From contig CAZPKF010000001.1 in NCBI GenBank assembly GCA_964587155.1, forward strand, positions 1 through 64,000: a stretch of 64,000 bases of DNA. Reading direction: 5' to 3'. The notes below the pieces were generated by a model that was not told where the DNA came from, did not search any database, and was given only the letters and a program-made list of their open reading frames with translations. Position 1 is the first letter of the stretch, and every line of letters starts with the position of its first letter. Shown in pieces: positions 54,696 to 63,774 of this stretch. The DNA is from Hallerella sp964587155 (GTDB taxonomy: Bacteria; Fibrobacterota; Fibrobacteria; Fibrobacterales; Fibrobacteraceae). A program made the translations under genes and the position numbers.

Positions 54696-56579
54696 TTATT
54701 TCAAAAAGGTTTCGATATCTCCAAGGCATTTTTCCCACGATTTGTCTTTTTCAACAAGCATCTGCATGATCTTGTCGTAAGTAGCCGTAGTTCCAAATCC
54801 TTTCCAAAGACGCCGTTCAACATTTTCTCCCGAATCTTTGTCGATCGTCGTAATGGTGTCGTAGTAATCCTTATTGTCTTTGAAATAGCCAACGAGAATT
54901 GCCTTCAGATAATCTCCATAAATCCGGGATGCGTATTTCAAAAGCGAATTGTGGAAGTCCACTTCATTCGCCACCAAATATTCAAAATCGCGGATAGGAT
55001 CGCCGTAAACCAACCAATGGCGAAGTGCTACTGCCACGACAACGTCACGAACGGCACTGCGGAACAAGAATTTGTCTTCCAATCGGCCATTCCACGTGAT
55101 TCGAGTCAGCGGGTTCGCATCGTTTGCTTCGATAGAAACGCCCTTGCCCGGCACAATATTGCGAATTTTTATCGGAAGACGGGTCAAAAGCTGCCAAGCC
55201 TTCGTATAAACAATCGTCTTGCGGACAAAATCGCGTTCTTTATCCGGTGCCACGCGGAGGAACGCTCCGAAACAATGTTGATAAAGGCTTTCTTTGTCAA
55301 AAATGCAGTCCGAAGAACGGCTTTCAGAGATTTTGCCGTCCATCATGAACAACGTTTTCGCCAATTCCGGACGCATCCGCACTTCGAGCTTGCGGGTACG
55401 GGCCTTGAGTCTCACGCCATCTTTGTAAACATAGGTGAAACCCTCTTCCTGGTAACGCTGCCAAATGAAAAATTGCAAATCGTCCGCGGCGCGAAGGTGG
55501 TAACTGAACACCGGATTTTGCCGGTTGTTCGCCATGGTCACCTGCCGCAAGAAAGAATCCGCATCCGGATAGGGCACAACGACCTTCACCAACACAAAGG
55601 GATTTACCGGATTCTTGCTTTTTTTGAAATATTGCTCATAAGTAAACAGAGATTGGGCGCCGTTGATAATTTTCGGGCGTTCAATTTGCAAGACCTTCTT
55701 TCCATCGCGATCTTTCAAACGCAAATCGTCTCCCGTCAAGGTCATTCCGTTATGTAAGAAGGGGAAATCACTTGCATCGCCGCCCTTTTCCATTTCCTGG
55801 AAAGCGTCGATCAAAGCGGCGTTCGTATGTGTCAAATTGCCCAAATACGTACGAATGTTGCTAGAGACTATCGCCATGTTGTGTTTTGTCTTAAGCCGTT
55901 TTCCCAAAGACTGGTGATAATCAAAAATCGTGCGGATGGGGCAAAATCCAACAAAAAGTTCACCACTGCGACTGGTCACGTGCAAAGGCTCATCTTGCAT
56001 CACAATGTTGAGTTTGTCATCGTTGTTGAGAAAATCCTTCGCCAAATCGTCGTGTTCGGCACGGATATCCAACTTAGCGTGAACATCATTTTTCCAAATG
56101 TTCAGCTTGCGGCGCATATCCTTGAGCGTGCGCTCCATTTCCGCATCGGTCACATACCGGCTAGAAAGAGTCCGCAACACAGAAATTTCAATCGTTTCCA
56201 TGTACGGACGGCTAGGCGGACGGTCCTCGTCTTCTTCTGAATCCGGAGCGTCCATTTTGACAACATCCCATGGGTCCGCCTCTTCGCGAAGCGACATGAA
56301 AAACGGATTGTCCGGATCACTTGTGCGGAAAACCGCTATCTGGAGCTGTTTCAAATCATGGGAGAGGTTATGTACAGCCTTTTCTAACGGAGTCGTTTCA
56401 TCGATAAATATGAAAATTTCAAGAAATCCCTGGGAGTATTGGAAACCGTGAAAACATCCTTCTTCATCTAAGTTCAAATGCCGTAAGGCTTTGATTCGGT
56501 CAGTCGGATCGTTGGGGTTTAAGCTGAGCAAGCTAGCCACAAAAGAAAGTCTACGTTCTTGCGCCTTCGTCAGTTCCAT
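54696..56579 (-). CDS. AIPR-family protein (abortive-infection type)
   Basis: A 627-residue protein with the AIPR core (about 239-470): SSNIRTYLGN (239-248), LHNGMTLTGDDL, RPKIINGAQS (301-310), then ADSFLRQVTMANNRQNPV. This pattern is that of the AIPR family, whose founding members act in abortive phage infection. An acidic stretch (about 110-120) precedes the core. No modification or nuclease partner is adjacent. The start has an AGAGGAA site. An inverted repeat sits just upstream and a terminator downstream, so it is a single-gene unit. Confidence 0.8.
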   Translation of the reverse strand: MELTKAQERRLSFVASLLSLNPNDPTDRIKALRHLNLDEEGCFHGFQYSQGFLEIFIFIDETTPLEKAVHNLSHDLKQLQIAVFRTSDPDNPFFMSLREEADPWDVVKMDAPDSEEDEDRPPSRPYMETIEISVLRTLSSRYVTDAEMERTLKDMRRKLNIWKNDVHAKLDIRAEHDDLAKDFLNNDDKLNIVMQDEPLHVTSRSGELFVGFCPIRTIFDYHQSLGKRLKTKHNMAIVSSNIRTYLGNLTHTNAALIDAFQEMEKGGDASDFPFLHNGMTLTGDDLRLKDRDGKKVLQIERPKIINGAQSLFTYEQYFKKSKNPVNPFVLVKVVVPYPDADSFLRQVTMANNRQNPVFSYHLRAADDLQFFIWQRYQEEGFTYVYKDGVRLKARTRKLEVRMRPELAKTLFMMDGKISESRSSDCIFDKESLYQHCFGAFLRVAPDKERDFVRKTIVYTKAWQLLTRLPIKIRNIVPGKGVSIEANDANPLTRITWNGRLEDKFLFRSAVRDVVVAVALRHWLVYGDPIRDFEYLVANEVDFHNSLLKYASRIYGDYLKAILVGYFKDNKDYYDTITTIDKDSGENVERRLWKGFGTTATYDKIMQMLVEKDKSWEKCLGDIETFLK

Positions 56580-56593
56580 TTTATTCCTCTAGG

Positions 56594-56611
56594 AACTCCA
56601 TACCTGGAGTT
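56594..56611 (-). promoter_or_regulatory. Operator-like palindrome before the AIPR gene
   Basis: A perfect 7-bp inverted repeat with a 4-nt centre (56594-56600 and 56605-56611) lies about 15 nt before the ATG, right after an A/T-rich stretch with TATGTATAT that could be a -10. It may be a repressor site or an mRNA hairpin near the ribosome site. Confidence 0.4.
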
Positions 56612-56854
56612 TTTTGAATCCATATACATAGATAATTAAAATATCACTTCTTTTCGGAATTTTCCGCAAAAAAAATGTGTTTCAAAATATTTACCCATGT
56701 TTTTGGTCACATCCTAAAAATAGAAAATTTATCGGAAAATAGCCCTAAAAAGGTTAATTCCAGAAATTTTGCCTTTTTTCTTGTTTTTGTGCGATTTTCG
56801 TCGCAACCGCTGTAAAATTTCACCCAACGGACCTTTTCTTTGTAACTTGACTCC

Positions 56855-57937
56855 ATGTCCATTCCATTTCTTCTCGCCCTGTTTCTTTCCGCATTCTTGA
56901 CTGCGTGCAATACAGTAACAATGGGAGCAGGAGACGATTTTCCAACATTACCACCTCATCATCTTCCGGATGGACACTTTCGCAACACGGATACTTCCTC
57001 TGCACCCATCCGCGACACCATGGAAGTCGACTCCCTCGTTCCAACTTACCGAACAAAACTTTACCCGATGCCCATCGTTCGCGGCAACGAAGAACTGTGG
57101 AGCGATTCTAGTCAAAGCTCCGCTACTTGGATAGGCCATAGCACTTATTATATTCAGTTGAAAAATTTCGGCATTTTGGGAGATCCGATTTTCAGCGAAA
57201 GGGCTTCGCCCATCCAACTGTTCGGCCCCAAACGCGGAACCCCTCCCGGGCGCAATTTAGATTCCCTTCCCCAAGTTCATCTTGTACTGATTTCTCACGA
57301 CCACTACGACCATCTCGACAAAGGGAGCATCAAACGCATTTACAAAAAATGGCCCAAATGCCTTTTTGCCGTTCCCCTCAAAGTTTCCGAAATCCTCGAA
57401 GATTGGGGAATTCCCAAATCGCAAATTGTGGAACTGGACTGGTGGCAAAGTTTCTCTTTACCGGATACTTTTACCGGTGGCGAAAAAATCCAGCTATTTT
57501 TTGTTCCCGCCCACCACACAAGCCGCCGTGGAGCTTTCAAATCCAGTCGAAATTCTACCCTTTGGGGCGGCTGGATTGTGAAATTCAACGGGAAAACACT
57601 TTGGTTCGCCGGTGATGTAGCCATGGGAGACGGCTCCTACTACAAAGAAATCGCCCAGAAATTCGCCCCTGTCGATGTTTCCTTTTTGCCCATCGGCAGT
57701 TACAAACCTTCGCGCTATACCCGCGTCCATGTCAGCCCACGGCAAGCAGCCCAATTGCATTTGATGGTACAGTCTAAAAAGAGTTTAGCCATGCACTGGG
57801 GAACTTTCGGCATGGTTTACGAACGACTAGAAGACCCTCCCAAAGACCTATCCCGTGCAAAAAAAGAACTGAAGATTCCCGAAAATCAGTTCATCGTTCC
57901 CCGTTTTGGTGAAATTGTCCCCATTTTAGAAGAATAA
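56855..57937 (+). CDS. MBL-fold hydrolase lipoprotein, NAPE-PLD-like
   Basis: A 360-residue lipoprotein of the metallo-beta-lactamase fold. It has lipobox LTAC (Cys 18) and the metal motif SHDHYDHLD (His 148, 150, Asp 152, His 153). Later metal ligands are VPAHHTSRRG, FAGDVAMGDG and MHWGTFGM. The layout (ATWIGHSTYYI, GDPIFSERASP) is that of N-acylphosphatidylethanolamine phospholipase D and UlaG-like hydrolases. The substrate is probably a phospho- or lipid ester. It is divergent from the AIPR gene. Confidence 0.88.
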   Translation: MSIPFLLALFLSAFLTACNTVTMGAGDDFPTLPPHHLPDGHFRNTDTSSAPIRDTMEVDSLVPTYRTKLYPMPIVRGNEELWSDSSQSSATWIGHSTYYIQLKNFGILGDPIFSERASPIQLFGPKRGTPPGRNLDSLPQVHLVLISHDHYDHLDKGSIKRIYKKWPKCLFAVPLKVSEILEDWGIPKSQIVELDWWQSFSLPDTFTGGEKIQLFFVPAHHTSRRGAFKSSRNSTLWGGWIVKFNGKTLWFAGDVAMGDGSYYKEIAQKFAPVDVSFLPIGSYKPSRYTRVHVSPRQAAQLHLMVQSKKSLAMHWGTFGMVYERLEDPPKDLSRAKKELKIPENQFIVPRFGEIVPILEE

Positions 57938-58054
57938 AGCCCCAAAAATCTTCCAAGTTGGAACGATAAATTTTCTTTTCGTCTTATCTTTTTGAACGAA
58001 TCGCTCTCAAATATTCACAAAAATTCTATCGTTTGATAAAAACGGAGACGCACC

Positions 58055-58807
58055 ATGAACCTTCTCGAAGTCATTGCCAAGGCAAAAGCCGAAAAAGCGA
58101 AGAAACTGGACCTGACGGACATGCATTTGCGCCTGCTCCCTTCGCAATTATTCGAACTCGAAGAGCTCGAAGAGCTTATACTAGACCAAAACCTGCTCGT
58201 GGAACTCCCCGATGAAATCGGTCGGCTCAACAAATTGAAAAGTCTTTCCGTCAGCGAAAACAACTTGATGGATTTGCCCGAAACTCTAGCCGAGCTCACT
58301 TCCCTTGAAAACCTTTATCTCGGTTACAACAGCCTTTCCGAAATTCCCCAGGAATTGGGAAATTTGATTCATCTCAAAAAGGTGAACATCGCCCGAAATC
58401 AGCTTTTAGAACTTCCGGATTCAATTGGAAACTGGGCCGCCGTGGAAAAACTCTCCCTGCACGATAATATGCTGACCAAAATCCCCGATTCCCTCGGAAA
58501 AATGACACGGCTCGAAAAACTTTATCTCGACAATAACAGTCTTTCTTCTCTCCCCGACAGCATCGGCGATTTGGAAAATTTGGAAGTTCTGATTGTCTCC
58601 GGTAACGGTCTTACCTCTTTGCCCATCACTTTAGGCAATTTGAAAAATTTACATGAACTCGTGTTGGACGAAAACGAACTCGAAACGATTCCCAAAGAAT
58701 TAGCGAACTGCACTTCGCTCAAGTCTTTATCCCTGATAGACAATCCGCTGTCCGGTTCGCTCCCGACAGCTGTTCTCTCGATACAGGGATTGCAAATAGA
58801 TTCGTAG
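58055..58807 (+). CDS. Leucine-rich repeat protein
   Basis: A 250-residue protein made almost wholly of 23-residue leucine-rich repeats (about nine, consensus LPxxLGxLxxLxxLxLxxNxL; for example LPDSIGDLENLEVLIVSGNGL). It has no signal peptide or membrane segment, so it is probably cytoplasmic and binds a partner protein. A GGAGA site precedes the ATG. It lies 4 nt before the S41 lipoprotein gene, suggesting co-transcription. Confidence 0.87.
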   Translation: MNLLEVIAKAKAEKAKKLDLTDMHLRLLPSQLFELEELEELILDQNLLVELPDEIGRLNKLKSLSVSENNLMDLPETLAELTSLENLYLGYNSLSEIPQELGNLIHLKKVNIARNQLLELPDSIGNWAAVEKLSLHDNMLTKIPDSLGKMTRLEKLYLDNNSLSSLPDSIGDLENLEVLIVSGNGLTSLPITLGNLKNLHELVLDENELETIPKELANCTSLKSLSLIDNPLSGSLPTAVLSIQGLQIDS

Positions 58808-58811
58808 TCGG

Positions 58812-60185
58812 ATGCCCTTATTTCAAACGATCAAAATCATCCTGGTGTTGGGATTTCTTCCCCTTTTTTTGGGAGTGGGATGTTCAAACACCCTCTCGCC
58901 TCCAGAGATTGTTTCGACAGACGACAAGGAATTCAATTTCAACTACGCGCTTCTCCACTACTATTATTACAAAGCGGACAAAGAACTCCGCGAACCAGAA
59001 GCTTATATCAACAATCCAAACGCCAATCTTGTCCAGTCCCAATACGCCGACGTAGCGGACATCATTCTCATGTACTACTCCATGACGGATCCCTTGACGA
59101 ATTATTATCCGCATGAAATTTTCAATACCGTCAACGAAGCCATTTCTCAGTCGACAACCGAACCCAAATCTTTTGGCATGGAGCTATCAAACGACCTATC
59201 CGTGCAAACCGTTTACCGAAAAGGACCAGCGGCTTCGGCGGGAATTTCCCGTGGCGATACCATCCTCACCCTCAATGGAATTTCCTTGCAGGGAAGCGAT
59301 TCTTTATACAATGCCTTGTTGTCTTCCCAATCTGAAGATACTTTCCTGTTTACCATCAAACGGCAAAACGACACCCTCGAAATTTCAATGACGCGGGAAA
59401 ACGTTTTGACTCCCACTGTTTACCTAGATTCTGCAGATGGCGTGCCTTGGATTCGTATCACAAAATTTACGGAAACGACAAATGGATTTTCAAAAGAAGG
59501 CTCCGCCAAAGAATTTGAAGATGCCTTGGAAAAAACAACTGGGGCAAAATCCATCATTTTGGATTTACGCGGAAATACTGGCGGTACCGTTGACCTTTGC
59601 GAACGGATGGGCGCAGAACTTTTATCCCAAGGCGATACAGTCATCATTGAAAAAAAATGGGGAATGTACAAAAATCAACGCGCTACAGAGGAATCCATTT
59701 TCACTGCATCCAAAGACGGCATTGGAAAAGGCCGCTATTACGTATTGATGCTAGACAACCAAAGTGCCAGTTGTACTGAAATCTTCGCCGCGGCGATTAC
59801 AGCCAATTTGAAAGTCCCCATTGTCGGAACTACTTCTTTTGGCAAAGGAATCGGACAAATTTACGTGACAACACCTGATACGGCTTTCGGTGCCGTAACC
59901 AATACCCTGTTTTACGATAAAGACGGAAATACGTATCACACTTATGGTTTTGAACCCGATTTTTCAATCTCGGATGCAGATTCCGCATTAGCAAAAGCCG
60001 TAGAGCTGGCCAAAGAAGGAACTTTCAAACGAACCGCCGGTTACAGCACACAAATACAGCCCTACTGGAGACAAGTCAAAAAGAAAGCCGCAGAAAAAAC
60101 TTCTTCGGCAAATCTATTGCAAAATATCAAAACCGGAATGGCTTTAAGGATTTTGGACTACTCGCTGTTTGACTTTGACCTTTGA
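58812..60185 (+). CDS. S41-family peptidase lipoprotein with PDZ domain
   Basis: A 457-residue lipoprotein. It has lipobox LGVGC, a PDZ-like domain (about 110-200, VYRKGPAASAGISRGDTIL) and an S41 catalytic domain with Ser in DNQSASCTEIF and Lys in SFGKGIG. It is distinct from the ctp gene at 45821. A tail-to-tail overlap of 42 nt joins it with the convergent M23 gene. Confidence 0.88.
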   Translation: MPLFQTIKIILVLGFLPLFLGVGCSNTLSPPEIVSTDDKEFNFNYALLHYYYYKADKELREPEAYINNPNANLVQSQYADVADIILMYYSMTDPLTNYYPHEIFNTVNEAISQSTTEPKSFGMELSNDLSVQTVYRKGPAASAGISRGDTILTLNGISLQGSDSLYNALLSSQSEDTFLFTIKRQNDTLEISMTRENVLTPTVYLDSADGVPWIRITKFTETTNGFSKEGSAKEFEDALEKTTGAKSIILDLRGNTGGTVDLCERMGAELLSQGDTVIIEKKWGMYKNQRATEESIFTASKDGIGKGRYYVLMLDNQSASCTEIFAAAITANLKVPIVGTTSFGKGIGQIYVTTPDTAFGAVTNTLFYDKDGNTYHTYGFEPDFSISDADSALAKAVELAKEGTFKRTAGYSTQIQPYWRQVKKKAAEKTSSANLLQNIKTGMALRILDYSLFDFDL

Positions 60186-61463
60186 ACTGTCAATCATCCT
60201 AGGTTCAACCCGTTCTACTATTTCAATCTGTTTGCGGATTTCCGCAACCTGACTTTGCAAGCGGGCAAGGCGTTCTCCTTGAAGTTTTGGCGTTGCAATC
60301 ATCGTTTTGGATTTCGGATTTATCCAATTTCCCCTGGCATCTTTAAATCCCAAATGCAAATGCGGTCCCGTACTGCGGCCCGTACTGCCAACCCTTCCAA
60401 TAATCTGCCCTCCGTTCACGGATTGTCCCACACTGACTCCGCGGGAACTCAAATGCATGTAATAGCTAGTTGAATTATCCGCATGGCGAATGGCAATTTT
60501 ATTTCCGCTATAAGGATCAAATCCAGAAACGACAACTTTTCCTTTCGCCACCGCATAAACGGGCGATCCCTTTGGACTCCCGTAATCAATTCCGCTATGC
60601 ATTTTGCGTTTGCCCGTAATCGGATGAATCCGACTGCCGAATGGACTAGTCACATGCAGACGGTCTAACGGATAACGCAGACCATCAAATATCAGCGCTT
60701 CTCCCGTTTCTGTATAATGGGCGTTATAAGTACTTTTAGGATCCGGGTCGGAATAAAGAAATGCCTGGTGATGTCCTACCGTTTTGCCGTTAAATTCCGC
60801 ATAAAGAACCTTTCCCGAAATCCAGACAGAGTCTTGAAAAAAAGATTCTTCGAGCATAATGCGAAAATAATCTCCCGGCTGTACACTCGAAAATGGAATT
60901 TTGCACTGGAGAACTCCCGCAACAATTCCGGACATTCTCGCCGGAATTCCCACCGAAATCAACGTTCCGTGCAACGTCCCACCCGCCGAAATGGAGCCTT
61001 CAAAAATAGACTGTTTCACCGTCAGCGGTTTTTCTATCAGTTTGTATTCAAATTCTCCCGTCTGCGCATTTTTAAAAAGCAAGTGCACCGTGGCTGGATT
61101 CGGCGCATACCGGAAAACTTGAACCAATCCGGAAGAATCCAACGCAACGTGAAAAGCCTGACCCACTCGAAGATTCGAAAATTCAACGCTATCTTGAATG
61201 GAAAGCACAATGGAGCGCCTGTCTGCAAAACCCACCTTCAGCCGTTCCAAAACCTGGTAAAGCCCTTCGCCCGCTTTCACCGTATCCGCAAGTACAGAAA
61301 CTTGCGGCAAACGGAATTTTTCAAATTCTACACTATCCGATTGAATTTTAGAACGTTCCTGAGATAAAGAATCCACTCGGGATTTCAGCGCATCCATTTT
61401 ATTTGCATCAGAACAAGCGATACAACAAAAAATAGTCAGGGATATAATTAAAAGTCGAATCAT
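60144..61463 (-). CDS. M23-family peptidoglycan endopeptidase lipoprotein
   Basis: A lipoprotein of about 439 residues. It has lipobox CIAC, an N-terminal helix and OapA-like region, and a C-terminal M23 domain (about 270-390) with HPITGKRKMHSGIDYG and the later HLHLGF, the zinc ligands of the LytM fold. It probably trims peptidoglycan. I chose the ATG at 61463; the longer frame starts in a T run. That ATG sits directly after the terminator T tract of the FKBP gene, with no ribosome site. Confidence 0.87.
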   Translation of the reverse strand: MIRLLIISLTIFCCIACSDANKMDALKSRVDSLSQERSKIQSDSVEFEKFRLPQVSVLADTVKAGEGLYQVLERLKVGFADRRSIVLSIQDSVEFSNLRVGQAFHVALDSSGLVQVFRYAPNPATVHLLFKNAQTGEFEYKLIEKPLTVKQSIFEGSISAGGTLHGTLISVGIPARMSGIVAGVLQCKIPFSSVQPGDYFRIMLEESFFQDSVWISGKVLYAEFNGKTVGHHQAFLYSDPDPKSTYNAHYTETGEALIFDGLRYPLDRLHVTSPFGSRIHPITGKRKMHSGIDYGSPKGSPVYAVAKGKVVVSGFDPYSGNKIAIRHADNSTSYYMHLSSRGVSVGQSVNGGQIIGRVGSTGRSTGPHLHLGFKDARGNWINPKSKTMIATPKLQGERLARLQSQVAEIRKQIEIVERVEPRMIDSSKVKVKQRVVQNP

Positions 61464-61464
61464 C

Positions 61465-61501
61465 AAAAAAAAAAACAAAAGCCCGCCAAAAGCGAGCTTT
61501 T
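61465..61501 (-). terminator. Intrinsic terminator of the FKBP gene
   Basis: A 10-bp stem (61492-61501 with 61477-61486, one G-U pair) is followed on the minus strand by 11 T at 61465-61475. The T run ends 1 nt before the M23 start codon. Confidence 0.88.
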
Positions 61502-61514
61502 GTCCTAAAACGGA

Positions 61515-62246
61515 TTATTTCGCAGGAGCTTTCACCCCAAGAAGTTCCACTTCGAACACCAAAAGGCTATTTCCCGGAATCGTGCCCGGGCGACCCGACG
61601 GACCGTAGGCGAGATTGCTCGGAATCCAAGCTTGAACTTTGCCGCCGACTTTCATCAACTTGAGAAGTTCCGTCCAGCCGGGAATGACCGCCTTGACAGG
61701 AAATTCTGCAGGCTGACCACGCTTGATGGAGCTATCAAATTCCGTGCCATTCAAAAGCTTTCCCGTGTAATGAACAGAGACCACCGAAGAATCTGTCGGT
61801 GTTTCACCCGTTCCCGCCGTGATTACTTTGTATTGAAGACCGCTCTCTGTCACAATGACGCCTTCCGCTGTCTTGTTTTTGGCAAGGAAAGCTTCTTGTT
61901 CTTCCATCGCTTTGGCGGCGACAACGCTATCCTTTTTCATTTTTTCCTGCATGAGCTTCATGGAGAATTCCTGCAAGGTAACGCTGACCATAGAATCGTT
62001 CATCAAATATTTCGAACTGTCTTGAGAATATCTATCCTTGAATCCCTGATAAAAAGCGTCCATATCCAAATCGATAGAATCGCGGACAACCATTTGATGA
62101 TAAGCCTGAATTCCGAAATTAGCTCCGATGGCATAGCTGACATTTTCTTTTTCCGTTGCCAGAGAAGTTTTGCCGGATTTTTGGCAAAACTCATTGCACC
62201 CGAAAAAGAATACGGCACAGAGACCAAGAACAAGTGTTTTTTTCAT
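61515..62246 (-). CDS. FKBP-type peptidyl-prolyl isomerase lipoprotein
   Basis: A 243-residue Mip/FkpA-like lipoprotein. It has lipobox FFGC, an N-terminal dimerisation helix (about 35-135), and an FKBP domain (about 145-240) with VSVHYTGKLLNGTEFDSS, PVKAVIPGWTELLKLMKVGG and IPSNLAYG. It folds outer-membrane or periplasmic proteins. It is followed by a strong terminator. A divergent XRE regulator lies upstream. Confidence 0.93.
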   Translation of the reverse strand: MKKTLVLGLCAVFFFGCNEFCQKSGKTSLATEKENVSYAIGANFGIQAYHQMVVRDSIDLDMDAFYQGFKDRYSQDSSKYLMNDSMVSVTLQEFSMKLMQEKMKKDSVVAAKAMEEQEAFLAKNKTAEGVIVTESGLQYKVITAGTGETPTDSSVVSVHYTGKLLNGTEFDSSIKRGQPAEFPVKAVIPGWTELLKLMKVGGKVQAWIPSNLAYGPSGRPGTIPGNSLLVFEVELLGVKAPAK

Positions 62247-62401
62247 ATTGATTTCCTTTTGCGAAATTTAACGTGGCCATAAAATAAAATTTTCTCCAAT
62301 GGAAAATGCCCGCTATTCTGTTTTTGGTGGAAAATTTTCCTTCGTTTTCTGCAACTTGTTGGTTGCAGGATTGTTCGAACATTTTTGATACCATTGAAAA
62401 A

Positions 62402-62704
62402 ATGGAAGATTCGCCCATCATCCGGAAAGCTTTGCGGGAAATCCTCATCCGCTGGCGCGCCGAAATGCATTTGAGCCAAGAAAAAATGGCGAATCGTTGC
62501 GGTATTTCCAGAACACATCTGTCCAGACTTGAAACTTGTACCGAATCAACGACATTGGCCACTGTCCAACAGATTCTCGAAGGATGCGGAAAACATTGGA
62601 CCGATTTCGGAAAAGCGATGGATGAAATTCTTGAAACGGAATCGCCGGGAAAAATTGGGAAGTTGGCCGCAGAACAAAAATTTCCCTATTGGCCAGAAAA
62701 ATAG
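62402..62704 (+). CDS. XRE-family helix-turn-helix regulator
   Basis: A 100-residue protein with an HTH_3-type domain (about 10-65: LREILIRWRAEMHLSQEKMANRCGISRTHLSRLE). I took the ATG at 62402; an earlier frame start would add unrelated residues. No partner toxin is adjacent. It is divergent from the FKBP gene. Confidence 0.75.
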   Translation: MEDSPIIRKALREILIRWRAEMHLSQEKMANRCGISRTHLSRLETCTESTTLATVQQILEGCGKHWTDFGKAMDEILETESPGKIGKLAAEQKFPYWPEK

Positions 62705-62779
62705 ACCTTTATTCTACACGTATTTTCTTTTTTTATTTGATTTTGTATAAATTATGGTGGATTTAGGAGATTTTTATTT

Positions 62780-63496
62780 ATGATGTTCGATCCCATTTAC
62801 ATGGGCATACTGCTAGTCACGCTGGTCCTCTCTGGCATTGTTTCCGCTTTGGTAAAATCCCGTTTCAAAGCCGGTCAAAAAGTACAAATCCAAAGCGGTC
62901 TAACCGGCGAACAAGTCGCCGCGGCCATTTTGGCGGATGCGGGCATTTACAATGTTCAAATCCGCGAAACACAGGGTTTCCTTTCGGATTATTACAATCC
63001 TTTAGACAGAACGTTGAACCTTTCGCACGATGTTTATCACGGTCGTAGTGCAAGCGCTGCCGGAGTTGCCGCACACGAAGTCGGTCACGCAATTCAACAT
63101 GCGCAAAACTTTTTTCCCATGTGGTTAAGATCGTTTATCGTCCCCGCCGCAAACATCGGGTCCAATTTCGGTCCGTGGATGGTCATTTTGGGAATCATCC
63201 TAATGTCTGCCGGAAAATTAGCCATTGGACAAAACGTCGCCATCATCGGCGTTCTCCTGTTCGGTATCGCCACCTTATTCACATTGGTTACGGTTCCCGT
63301 TGAATTCGATGCGTCTTCCCGGGCAAAAAAATGCCTAGCGAGACTCAATATTCTTGCAGAAGGTAAAGAACGTCAAGTCGTTTCTGGCGTACTTTTCGCC
63401 GCGGGGCTGACTTATGTTGCCGCAGCGATCGCATCCATTATGCAACTTTTATATTGGGCTTACCGCGCAGGACTTTTAGGAGGCCGAAAAGACTGA
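62780..63496 (+). CDS. YugP-type membrane zinc metallopeptidase
   Basis: A 238-residue protein. It has an N-terminal membrane segment, the zinc motif HEVGH (99-103) in AAHEVGHAIQH and three further hydrophobic segments (about 120-235). It matches the YugP family of putative membrane proteases. An AGGAG-like site lies upstream. Its stop overlaps the next start by 1 nt. Confidence 0.87.
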   Translation: MMFDPIYMGILLVTLVLSGIVSALVKSRFKAGQKVQIQSGLTGEQVAAAILADAGIYNVQIRETQGFLSDYYNPLDRTLNLSHDVYHGRSASAAGVAAHEVGHAIQHAQNFFPMWLRSFIVPAANIGSNFGPWMVILGIILMSAGKLAIGQNVAIIGVLLFGIATLFTLVTVPVEFDASSRAKKCLARLNILAEGKERQVVSGVLFAAGLTYVAAAIASIMQLLYWAYRAGLLGGRKD

Positions 63497-63774
63497 TGCG
63501 GACGATGGAAATAGAATGCCCGATGTGCCATGGAATTCTGGTCGTTGACAAGGATTCAGGGAACGTTTTGGAACACAGGGAATTCAAAAAAGAAAAACAA
63601 TCCCTAGAAGACTTTTTGAATAAAGAAAAAACGCGTTCATTGGATTTGGAAAAAAAATTTGCCGATGCCCGAGAACGCGAAAAGAACCGCTTGTCCGAAA
63701 TTGAAAAAAAGTTCGAAGCGGCAAAGAACAATCCCCATTTAAAAGATCCACCGCCAAGCATTCAGTGGGATTGA
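63496..63774 (+). CDS. Small CxxC coiled-coil protein
   Basis: A 92-residue protein. A single CxxC pair in ECPMCHG near the N-terminus is followed by a charged coiled coil (about 30-80, many Lys/Glu). It has no signal peptide. No family is recognised. Its start overlaps the YugP stop by 1 nt, so it may be a cofactor of that protease. Its stop abuts a convergent gene. Confidence 0.6.
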   Translation: MRTMEIECPMCHGILVVDKDSGNVLEHREFKKEKQSLEDFLNKEKTRSLDLEKKFADAREREKNRLSEIEKKFEAAKNNPHLKDPPPSIQWD

